From an uncultured Oscillospiraceae bacterium (lineage in GTDB: Bacteria; Bacillota; Clostridia; Oscillospirales; Oscillospiraceae): a stretch of DNA of 64,000 bases. Below are positions 41,397 through 48,436 of this stretch, in pieces; positions within the stretch are counted from its first letter, which is position 1; each line of letters opens with the position of its first letter. The notes beneath the pieces were generated by a model. The model searched no databases and had not been told where the DNA came from. It was given only the letters and a program-made list of their open reading frames with translations. Position numbers and translations under genes: made by a program. The stretch is from NCBI GenBank assembly GCA_934512135.1, contig CAKSWT010000004.1, positions 124,001 to 188,000 on the forward strand. Direction: 5' to 3'.

Positions 41397-42517
41397 TGAA
41401 GCGGCTTTCCCTTCAGTGGCGGCTTACCCTGATGACCGCCGCCTTAATTGCCGCCGCCTGTGTGCTGCTGAATCTGGCGGTCCTCTACTCCGGCTCCTCT
41501 CATATGGACGCCCTCAATGAATATGTGGCGGAGAACGGGTCGGAAAACACCATCTATATTGATTTATCCCAGGCCCAATGGGAAGAATTCGCAGGGAAGT
41601 TCTCTCTGCAGGTCCAGGGGAGTAAGGCCGGGTTTCGGCTGGAGGCCTGGATCATCACCGTTCTAATCACCCTCTTGTCCGGAACCATCACCTACTTTGT
41701 CAGCGGACGCTGTCTGCGGCCTCTGCGGGAGCTCTCCCGGCAGGCCGAGCAGATTCAAACAAGGAACCTTATGGACAGCCCTCTGCCCGAACAGGCCATT
41801 GAGGAATATCAGCAGCTGTCCTCCGCCTTTAACAGCATGCTGGCACGGCTGGGCAGCGCCTTTGAGGTACAGCGGCGCTTTACCGGAAACGCCGCCCATG
41901 AATTAAAAACGCCCCTGGCCGTGATGCAGGCCCAGCTGGAGCTCTGGGCAGAGTCCGAGACGCTGTCCCAGTCGGACCGAAAAAACATCAAGAACCTGCA
42001 GGGGCAGCTGGAGCGCCTGACGGCCCTGGTACGAACTCTGCTGGACATGAGCGAAATGGAGACCGTTCCCCGGACGGAGCAGGTAGAGCTGACTCCCCTG
42101 GCGGAGGAAATCCTCCAGGATCTGGACCCTGTGGCCCAAACACGCCAGATCACCATGGACGTATCCGGGACGGTACCTCCGGTGACCGGAAGCGACGTGC
42201 TGCTGTACCGCATGCTCTACAATCTGGTGGAAAACGCCATCAAATACGGCCGTCCCGGAGGAACGGTGTCGGTGACCCTGCTGGAGCGCCACGGCACCAC
42301 TGAGATTCGCGTAGCGGACAACGGTGCCGGGATTCCTCCGAATATGCAGGCCCAGATTTTTGAGCCCTTCTTCCGGGTAGATCAGTCCCGCAGCCGTGCC
42401 TCCGGCGGCGTGGGCCTTGGCCTGGCCCTGGCCCGGCAGATTGCACAGCTCCACGGCGGCAGCCTGACCATTGAGAAAAGCGACGAAACCGGAACGGTGT
42501 TTCTGTGCCGGCTGTAG
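41396..42517 (+). CDS. Sensor histidine kinase
   Basis: A 373-residue kinase with two transmembrane helices (about 10-30 and 82-103), a small extracytoplasmic loop of about 50 residues, a HAMP-like linker (CLRPLRELSRQAEQI), HisKA with His168 in NAAHELKTPL, and HATPase with NLVENAIKYG, DNGAGIPP, FEPFFRVD and GGVGLGLA boxes. The small sensor loop suggests intramembrane or accessory-protein sensing. Cognate of the regulator overlapping at its start. Confidence 0.9.
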   Translation: MKRLSLQWRLTLMTAALIAAACVLLNLAVLYSGSSHMDALNEYVAENGSENTIYIDLSQAQWEEFAGKFSLQVQGSKAGFRLEAWIITVLITLLSGTITYFVSGRCLRPLRELSRQAEQIQTRNLMDSPLPEQAIEEYQQLSSAFNSMLARLGSAFEVQRRFTGNAAHELKTPLAVMQAQLELWAESETLSQSDRKNIKNLQGQLERLTALVRTLLDMSEMETVPRTEQVELTPLAEEILQDLDPVAQTRQITMDVSGTVPPVTGSDVLLYRMLYNLVENAIKYGRPGGTVSVTLLERHGTTEIRVADNGAGIPPNMQAQIFEPFFRVDQSRSRASGGVGLGLALARQIAQLHGGSLTIEKSDETGTVFLCRL

Positions 42518-42557
42518 TATTCCGCAGATGCGATGGCCCAAAGCTCCCAGCTTTCGG

Positions 42558-42586
42558 TTTCCCATTTCCCCGGGCTGTGATACAAT
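42558..42586 (+). promoter_or_regulatory. Weak promoter candidate of the CAT-like gene
   Basis: TTTCCC (42558-42563), 17-base spacer, TACAAT (42581-42586), 36 bases before the start codon. Confidence 0.35.
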
Positions 42587-42621
42587 GAACCCCAGAACAT
42601 CACCGTTTGGAGGCATTTCCT

Positions 42622-43680
42622 ATGCAATATCGTAAGATCTCCGATTTCCCCCAAAGGGAACATTTTCTCTACTATTCCGCCATGGAAAACCCCTATGTCA
42701 CCGTCACCGTTCCGGTGGACCTCACGGCCCTTTGCCGCGCCTGCGACGCCACGGGCACATCCTTTTCCCTGGCCCTTGCCTACTGTGCCGGCCGGGCGGC
42801 CAATGCGGTCCCCGCCCTGCGCCAGCGCATTGTGGAGGGTCAGCCGGTGGAATTTCACCGCTGCAACATCTGTCAACGGGTACTCCGGGAGGATGGCACC
42901 TACACCCACTGCCAGCTAAACCCCGTTGTGCCCTTCCGGGTCTTTGCCGCCCAGGCGGCCCGTCTACAGACGGAGCCCCGTGAGAACGACACCCCGGAGG
43001 AATGTGACACTCTTGGACTGCTGTATCTCTCCCCCATGCCCCAGCTTTCCTATCGTGCGCTCCAGCTTCCCGCCCCGGCGGACGGCAGTCCCCGGATCTC
43101 CTGGGGCAAGGCCACGGTGACCGATGGACGCACGGAGCTGCCCATCACCCTTCAGGCCCACTACGGGCTGGTGGGCGACGGGCACATCGCGCAGTTCTAT
43201 GGGGCGCTGGCCCATACCCAGCAGGCCTTTGCCGAAAAGCTCCGCGCCGACCGAGCAGAAGGAAAGGTTCCTGAGGTCCCGGCCTCGCCTCAGGCCCCCG
43301 CTCCAAAGACGACAGCATCGGGCAGGTATCTGGTTCTGCAGCGCCAGCGGGCCCTGATGGGCTTTGGCATTTGCTATTACTGCGCCCTGGATCAGTCCCG
43401 GGAGGACCTTCTGGCACGACTGGAGACGCTGAGCCGTGCGGAGTGCTGCGCCCTGCCGGAGATGACCTCCATCTCCAACGGCGGAACCGTTCGAATTCCC
43501 CTGGATTCCGCGGCCCATAGCTTTCTCATCGCCCTGTTTCCCGACGACCGGCGAATGGTTACTCGGGAAATTCCCATTCCCGCCGGAAACGAGGACGCGG
43601 TTTTCCGGATCAAAACAGACATGGACATGCGCCGGGGAATCCTGGTCTCTGTGGGACCGGCAGCGCAGGAGCCCACCTGA
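42622..43680 (+). CDS. Chloramphenicol-acetyltransferase-like protein with extra C-terminal domain and degenerate active site
   Basis: A 352-residue protein. Residues 1-215 match the CAT (type A) fold: opening YRKISDFPQREHFLYYSAMENPYVTVTVPVDLT (split over residues 3-35), LYLSPMPQLSYRALQLP, and the active-site region QAHYGLVGDGHIAQFYGAL near residue 175. In active CAT the motif is HHxxxDGxH. Here the catalytic histidine aligns with Tyr and the structural Asp with Gly, so ordinary acetyl transfer is unlikely. An Ala/Pro/Lys linker (about 215-235) leads to a further about 115-residue domain (GRYLVLQRQRALMGFGICYY to the end) that I do not recognise. GGAGG lies 8 bases before ATG 42622. A resistance role should not be assumed. 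Confidence 0.75.
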   Translation: MQYRKISDFPQREHFLYYSAMENPYVTVTVPVDLTALCRACDATGTSFSLALAYCAGRAANAVPALRQRIVEGQPVEFHRCNICQRVLREDGTYTHCQLNPVVPFRVFAAQAARLQTEPRENDTPEECDTLGLLYLSPMPQLSYRALQLPAPADGSPRISWGKATVTDGRTELPITLQAHYGLVGDGHIAQFYGALAHTQQAFAEKLRADRAEGKVPEVPASPQAPAPKTTASGRYLVLQRQRALMGFGICYYCALDQSREDLLARLETLSRAECCALPEMTSISNGGTVRIPLDSAAHSFLIALFPDDRRMVTREIPIPAGNEDAVFRIKTDMDMRRGILVSVGPAAQEPT

Positions 43681-43726
43681 TTTCGCTGCCCCGGCGACAA
43701 AGCTCAACAGGTTTTTTGACAAACTG

Positions 43727-43755
43727 AACGGACGGTACAGATTGTACCGTCCGTT
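43727..43755. terminator. Bidirectional terminator between the CAT-like gene and ilvE
   Basis: A perfect 13-bp stem with 3-base loop (43727-43739 with 43743-43755) between convergent genes. Confidence 0.75.
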
Positions 43756-43777
43756 GCTTTCACTGTATAACAATGGG

Positions 43778-44845
43778 TTAGCAAATAACCTGGCTCCAGC
43801 CATAGGGGTCCTTTACCCGGCCCCACTGAATGCCGGTAAGGGTGTCGTACAGGTCCTGGGCCACCGGGCCGATCTTCCCGCCGGACACCACATAGTCCTT
43901 GCCGTGATAGGACAGCTCTCCGATGGGGGAGATCACCGCAGCGGTTCCGGAGCCAAAGGCCTCCTCCAGAGAACCGTTCTCCGCAGCCTCCACCAGCTCC
44001 TCTACGCTGATGCGGCGCTCTTCCACGGTGTACCCCTTATCCCGCAGCAGCTGCAGGCAGCTCTTCCGGGTGATGCCGGGGAGAATGGAGCCATTGAGCA
44101 TGGGCGTGACGATTTTCCCGTTGATCTTAAAGAGGACGTTCATGGCGCCGACCTCCTCAATATACTTCCGCTCCACACCGTCCAGCCAGAGCACCTGGGA
44201 GAAGCCCTTTTCCTCGGCCTTCTCGCCGGCCCGCAGAGACGCCGCATAGTTGCCGCCGCACTTGGTAAAGCCGGTGCCGCCCCGCACTGCACGGACGTCA
44301 TCCTCTTCGATCATAATATTCACCGGCGCCAGGCCTGTGGCGTAGTAGGGGCCCACAGGGCTCAGGATCACGGCGAACTGATAGGTATGGGAGGCATGGA
44401 CGCCAATGTGATTGTCCGTGGCGAAAATGAAGGGCCGGATATACAGGGAGGTGTTGGGCGCACTGGGGACCCAGTCCTTCTCCAGCTCCACCAGCTGCTT
44501 CACCGCGCTGACGCAGAAGTCCACATCCACCTTGGGAATGCTCATACGCTCGCAGGAATCATTGATTCGCTTAAAGTTCTCCTCGGGACGGAACAGTCGA
44601 ATATGGCCCTGGGCATCCCGGTATGCCTTCATCCCCTCAAACACCTCCTGGGCATAGTGCAAAACCATGCAGGCGGGATCGATCTGGAAGGGCCCATAGG
44701 GGACAATGCGGGGGTTATGCCATCCCTTCTCCGTATCATAGTTCATCAGGAACATATGATCCGTCATTATGACGCCAAAGGGAATATCAGGACCCGCAGG
44801 CTTGGGCTTGTGGGTGGTGGTCAGGGTGACAGAAATTTTTTCCAT
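43778..44845 (-). CDS. ilvE: Branched-chain amino acid aminotransferase
   Basis: A 355-residue class IV PLP aminotransferase of the longer BCAT-II type. The PLP-binding lysine is in GTGFTKCGGNYAASL near residue 199, and the cofactor-phosphate region follows with SGTAAVISPIGELSYHGKDY near 310. It interconverts leucine, isoleucine and valine with their keto acids, either the last step of synthesis or the first of degradation. It is monocistronic behind a strong promoter with a leader of only about 35 bases, so no T-box or attenuator is present. Confidence 0.95.
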   Translation of the reverse strand: MEKISVTLTTTHKPKPAGPDIPFGVIMTDHMFLMNYDTEKGWHNPRIVPYGPFQIDPACMVLHYAQEVFEGMKAYRDAQGHIRLFRPEENFKRINDSCERMSIPKVDVDFCVSAVKQLVELEKDWVPSAPNTSLYIRPFIFATDNHIGVHASHTYQFAVILSPVGPYYATGLAPVNIMIEEDDVRAVRGGTGFTKCGGNYAASLRAGEKAEEKGFSQVLWLDGVERKYIEEVGAMNVLFKINGKIVTPMLNGSILPGITRKSCLQLLRDKGYTVEERRISVEELVEAAENGSLEEAFGSGTAAVISPIGELSYHGKDYVVSGGKIGPVAQDLYDTLTGIQWGRVKDPYGWSQVIC

Positions 44846-44886
44846 AAAATTCGACCTCCAGTAGTTTGTTACATTTCGTAGGTATT

Positions 44887-44915
44887 ATTATAGCAATCCG
44901 TTTCCGAGGCCGCAA
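44887..44915 (-). promoter_or_regulatory. Sigma-A promoter of ilvE
   Basis: Minus strand TTGCGG (44915-44910), 17-base spacer, consensus TATAAT (44892-44887). Confidence 0.7.
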
Positions 44916-44976
44916 GATAAAAAACCGCCTGTTTTTTATTGCTTTACTCCGTTGAATTCCGGCAATGTGCCAAAGA

Positions 44977-45011
44977 TACGGCGCATCCGGGCTTGGCCCC
45001 GATGCGCCGTA
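44977..45011 (-). terminator. Terminator of the alanine/glycine symporter gene
   Basis: An 11-bp stem (44977-44987 with 45001-45011) 5 bases beyond the stop codon, with further pairing inside the loop. Confidence 0.6.
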
Positions 45012-45016
45012 GAGAT

Positions 45017-46516
45017 TTACGCCACTTCCTCGTCCACCATACTTGCCTCCTGGGTCTCCTGGACGTCAGGGAACGCCGAGAGCATGGGCTCCACGGATTT
45101 TCCTCTCATCTTCCGATCCACATAGTTCTTGGTGCATTTGGCCACCATGGGAGAAAGCACCAGCACACCGATCAGGTTCGGCAGCATCATCAGACCGTTA
45201 AAGGTGTCCGAGATGTCCCAGGCCAGCTGGGTCTTCATCACGGAGCCGGCCAGCACAATCAGGCAGAACACCACCCGATAGGGCCACACTGCCTTTTCTC
45301 CAAAGAGGTACCGGCAAGCGGTGGTACCATAGTGGCTCCAGCCCAGCACCGTGGAATAGGCAAACAGCAAAATCGCAACGGCCACAAAGCCTGCCCCCAC
45401 CGGTCCAAAGACCATCCGGAAGGATTCGCTCATCAGAGAGTTCTGGCCCACCGCCTCTCCTGCGGCCGTAAGCATACCGGTATCCAAATCCACCAGGCCG
45501 GAGGTCAGAATGCTCAGCGCCGTCAGGGTGCAGACCACAATGGTGTCCGCAAAGACCTCAAAGATTCCCCACATTCCCTGGCGCACCGGCTCCTTGACGT
45601 TGGAGCTGGAGTGAACCATCACAGACGAGCCCAGGCCCGCCTCATTGGAAAAGACGCCCCGCTTAAAGCCCATTTTCATGGCCGTGGCAATTCCTGCGCC
45701 CACCACGCCGCCGCCGGCGGACCGGAGGCTGAAGGCTCCCTTGAAAATGGAGACCAGCACTGCGGGAATGGTGGTGATGTGCATGACAATGATGACAATC
45801 GTACCCACAAGATACACAATGACCATCAGGGGCACCAGCTTTTCCGTAATGGCCGCCACCCGCTTCAGGCCGCCCAGAATGACCACGCCCACCGCAAGGA
45901 ACAGGAAGATTCCGGTGGCCAGTGTGGGAATCCCAAAGGCCGACTTCACATTGGAGACCATGGAGTTCACCTGGCTCATATTGCCGATGCCAAAGGAGGC
46001 CAGCAAACAGAAGAAGGAGAACAGCACCGCCAGGGCCGCGCCCACATGCTTGCAGTGCTTCTTGCCCCCCAAGCCGTCCCGAAGGTAGTACATGGCGCCT
46101 CCGTGCCACTCTCCCTTACTGTCCTTCCGGCGATAGAGAATTCCCAGGACGTTTTCGGAGTAGTTTGTCATCATACCGAAAAACGCAATCAGCCACATCC
46201 AGAACACCGCACCAGGGCCACCTACGGCAATGGCCCCTGCCACGCCCACAATGTTGCCGGTGCCCACAGTGGCCGCCAGAGCCGTACACAGGGACTGGAA
46301 CTGGGAAATGGTCCGGTCCTTGGTGTGGCCGGTCACATGCTTATCCCGAAAAATCGCCCCAATGGTGTGTCTCATCCAGTGGCCCAAATGGCTGATCTGG
46401 AAGAACTTCGTCAGGCAGGTCATCAGGACTCCCACAAAGCCCAGCAGAATCAGCGCCGGCCAGCCCCAAACCACATTGTTCACTGCGCCGTTGATGTTTG
46501 TAATCGCTTCCAACAT
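45017..46516 (-). CDS. Sodium:alanine/glycine symporter (AGCS family)
   Basis: A 499-residue transporter with about ten transmembrane helices. AGCS landmarks: the N-terminal ALILLGFVGVLMTCLTKFFQ helix, GGPGAVFWMWLIAFFGM near residue 135, and NEAGLGSSVMVHSSS near 300. It imports alanine or glycine with Na+. ATG 46516 is chosen because GAGGAG lies 8 bases before it; an ATG two codons upstream is too close to that site. A glycine riboswitch with a terminator lies in its leader, so glycine is the probable regulator and likely substrate. Confidence 0.92.
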   Translation of the reverse strand: MLEAITNINGAVNNVVWGWPALILLGFVGVLMTCLTKFFQISHLGHWMRHTIGAIFRDKHVTGHTKDRTISQFQSLCTALAATVGTGNIVGVAGAIAVGGPGAVFWMWLIAFFGMMTNYSENVLGILYRRKDSKGEWHGGAMYYLRDGLGGKKHCKHVGAALAVLFSFFCLLASFGIGNMSQVNSMVSNVKSAFGIPTLATGIFLFLAVGVVILGGLKRVAAITEKLVPLMVIVYLVGTIVIIVMHITTIPAVLVSIFKGAFSLRSAGGGVVGAGIATAMKMGFKRGVFSNEAGLGSSVMVHSSSNVKEPVRQGMWGIFEVFADTIVVCTLTALSILTSGLVDLDTGMLTAAGEAVGQNSLMSESFRMVFGPVGAGFVAVAILLFAYSTVLGWSHYGTTACRYLFGEKAVWPYRVVFCLIVLAGSVMKTQLAWDISDTFNGLMMLPNLIGVLVLSPMVAKCTKNYVDRKMRGKSVEPMLSAFPDVQETQEASMVDEEVA

Positions 46517-46541
46517 GTCCATCACTCCTCATGCCGCAGAC

Positions 46542-46569
46542 AAAAAACGGACCCGCCAAAGGCAGATCC
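46542..46569 (-). terminator. Regulated terminator of the glycine riboswitch
   Basis: Minus strand 9-bp stem with two G-U pairs (46569-46561 with 46557-46549, loop TTT) followed by six U (46547-46542), between the aptamer and the ribosome site. Confidence 0.75.
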
Positions 46570-46592
46570 AAATGCAAAAACACAGGGAGTTG

Positions 46593-46668
46593 ACTCTGTC
46601 CTTTTGCCTGAGAGATTACAGCTCACGCTGTTTGCACCTTCGGCACCCGTTATCGGGATTCTCCAGAG
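46593..46668 (-). promoter_or_regulatory. Glycine riboswitch (single aptamer)
   Basis: The minus-strand sequence has the conserved blocks CUCUGGAGA, GUGCCGAAGGUGCAAA, AAUCUCUCAGGCAAAAGGAC and a closing AGAG, which define the glycine aptamer. Only one complete aptamer is visible; upstream sequence (46669-46740) lacks a second set of core motifs, so this is a singlet form. It controls the AGCS symporter through the terminator at 46549-46569. Confidence 0.93.
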
Positions 46669-46748
46669 CACGGCCCGGGGGCAGTCATCCTTGACTCCTG
46701 ACGCCGGCATTCCGCACCATATTTCATTGCAGCAAAAATTATGGACTG

Positions 46749-46777
46749 ATTGTAGCACGCCATTTTTTGAAATGCAA
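46749..46777 (-). promoter_or_regulatory. Sigma-A promoter of the riboswitch-symporter transcript
   Basis: Minus strand TTGCAT (46777-46772), 17-base spacer, TACAAT (46754-46749). With the riboswitch and terminator it explains most of the 380-base gap 46517-46896. Confidence 0.65.
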
Positions 46778-46852
46778 GAAAAACTTCTCAAAATTCTTAA
46801 TTTGACTGGTTCTTCCACAAAATACTGGGGTTTTGAAGATTTATTTTCAAAA

Positions 46853-46886
46853 AATCCGGGTCTGGATGCATCTCCAGACCCGGATT
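46853..46886 (-). terminator. Terminator of the secA-to-SDR run
   Basis: A 14-bp perfect stem (46853-46866 with 46873-46886) directly after the SDR gene, followed on the minus strand by a T6 run. Confidence 0.85.
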
Positions 46887-46896
46887 CCTGCAAAAT

Positions 46897-47706
46897 TCAA
46901 TATCCCACCGCTGTGGAACCGCCGTCGATCACAATGACCTGACCGGTGGTGTTCTCGCTCCACTCGCTGAGCAGATAGGCCGCCATCCCCGCAATCTCCT
47001 CGGGATCGGACAGCCGCCCGGTGGGAACGCCGGTGGTGGGACCTCCCCCAGGACCGCCCCCCGGCGCCCCCGGTCCCCCGGGTCCCGGCTGGTTGGGATT
47101 GGGAAGATGAACCCCGGCTCCGCCGGACATCACGCCTCCCGGGGCGATGGCATTGGCTCGGATCTTGCACCCTGCCCATTCCACCGCCGCCTGCATGGTC
47201 ACCGCCACCACGGCGCCTTTGCTGGCGGAGTAGTGGGCAGAGCACATCGGTGGAGTCATCCCGCGGATGCCCGCCATGGAGGCAATATTCACAATGGCCC
47301 CGAACTTTTCAGGCAGCATGGACTGTTTCACACACTGCTGCATCATAAAGAACAGTCCCTTGGCGTTGGTATTCATCACCCGGTCCCACTCCTGGGGCTC
47401 CAGGTCCACCGCAGGGCCTCCGGCCATAATGCCGGCCGCCTGGATCAGAAACCGAATCTCGCCCAGATCCTTGCGAATCTGCTCCACCACCCCGGGGATG
47501 GCCTCCACATCGGACACATCCAGGGCATAGGCGTGGACATCGCCGCTGTCCTTCAGCATCTCTGCGGCCTTCTGGATCTTCTCCGGATTCCGGCCGATCA
47601 TGGCCACCGTAGCGCCGCTTTCGGCCATAACCTTGGCGCAGGTGAAGCCGATACCGGAGCCAGCCCCGGTGACCACACAAACTTGCTTGTCAAAACGAAT
47701 ATTCAT
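46897..47706 (-). CDS. Short-chain dehydrogenase/reductase with a Gly/Pro-rich insertion
   Basis: A 269-residue classical SDR. Cofactor motif GAGSGIGFTCA at residues 13-23 (GxxxGxG), AAGIMAGGP, catalytic Ser in IVNIASMAG, YSASKGAV with Tyr and Lys, and the C-terminal GQVIVIDGGS. The acidic or basic residue after strand 2 (IGRNPEKI) suggests NADP(H) preference. Between residues about 203 and 226, where SDRs have the flexible substrate lid, there is a run of Gly, Pro and Asn with no other residues of note (47029-47100). This is unusual and may form a disordered flap. AGGAGG precedes ATG 47706. Substrate unknown. Confidence 0.85.
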   Translation of the reverse strand: MNIRFDKQVCVVTGAGSGIGFTCAKVMAESGATVAMIGRNPEKIQKAAEMLKDSGDVHAYALDVSDVEAIPGVVEQIRKDLGEIRFLIQAAGIMAGGPAVDLEPQEWDRVMNTNAKGLFFMMQQCVKQSMLPEKFGAIVNIASMAGIRGMTPPMCSAHYSASKGAVVAVTMQAAVEWAGCKIRANAIAPGGVMSGGAGVHLPNPNQPGPGGPGAPGGGPGGGPTTGVPTGRLSDPEEIAGMAAYLLSEWSENTTGQVIVIDGGSTAVGY

Positions 47707-47728
47707 AAGACTTCCTCCTATGACAGAA

Positions 47729-48418
47729 TTATAACAGAATACTGCACTTCCCCAGGGAATAGAGCTTGGCGGGCTCCGGCAGAGGCATGGGAGGGACCGT
47801 GGGGGCAATGGACCCCTCCAGCGCTCCGTCCACCACGCCCATCAGCGCCGGCAGTACCGTCAGGGACACCGGACAGGTATTGTGGCAGGGATACACCGTG
47901 TCGAAGCCGCCCAGCGCCATCAGCATCCCCAAGGTCTCCCGGTATGTCGAAACGTCCCGGTGGGCTCCGAACAGGAACACCGGACCATAGGACACCGTAT
48001 CCCCGGAAAACAGGATTCGGTGCTGCCGGTCCAGGAGGCTGATGCTCCCCGGGGTGTGTCCCGGCGTCTCCACCACCTGAACGATTCTCCCGCCCAGATC
48101 AAAGGCGGAGGACCCGGTGATGGGGTGGAGATGGACCTTGAGCCCCGGGCGGAACTGCCGGATCACGGGAAATTCCTCGGGATGGGCATAGATGTCGGTG
48201 AATTGGCCGTCATTGGCGGTGTGATCTCCGTCCCCGTGGGTATGGAGCACCAGCACCGGCAGCTTCGTCACCCTGCGGATCAGCGCCATCATATCGCAGG
48301 GCTCCGCTCCGGTGTCCAGGAGTATGGCCCTGGTGCTTCCTACAATCAGGAAGCACCGAACCATCTCCTGTTCAATGCCGTATACCCCGGAGCTGATCTT
48401 CCGAATTGAGGTCGCCAT
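47729..48418 (-). CDS. MBL-fold metallo-hydrolase
   Basis: A 229-residue metallo-beta-lactamase-fold hydrolase. Motifs: LLDTGAEPCD near residue 34, HTHGDGDHTAN near 59 (HxHxDH zinc ligands), VVETPGHTPGSIS near 115 and FSGDTVSYGPV near 135. It is of the glyoxalase II-like or lactonase-like type, so thioester or ester hydrolysis is plausible, but no substrate can be assigned. GGAGG precedes ATG 48418. It lies 22 bases before the SDR and 18 after purL, hinting that MBL and SDR act in one short pathway. Confidence 0.88.
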   Translation of the reverse strand: MATSIRKISSGVYGIEQEMVRCFLIVGSTRAILLDTGAEPCDMMALIRRVTKLPVLVLHTHGDGDHTANDGQFTDIYAHPEEFPVIRQFRPGLKVHLHPITGSSAFDLGGRIVQVVETPGHTPGSISLLDRQHRILFSGDTVSYGPVFLFGAHRDVSTYRETLGMLMALGGFDTVYPCHNTCPVSLTVLPALMGVVDGALEGSIAPTVPPMPLPEPAKLYSLGKCSILL

Positions 48419-48436
48419 TGGACTTCCTCCCTAAAA

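Noticed and set aside
42622..43680. Chloramphenicol resistance gene
   Set aside because: Catalytic His and structural Asp are replaced and an extra domain is present, so resistance cannot be inferred.
46669..46740. Second glycine aptamer
   Set aside because: The core motifs (CCGAAG and CUCAGG blocks) are not repeated in this segment.
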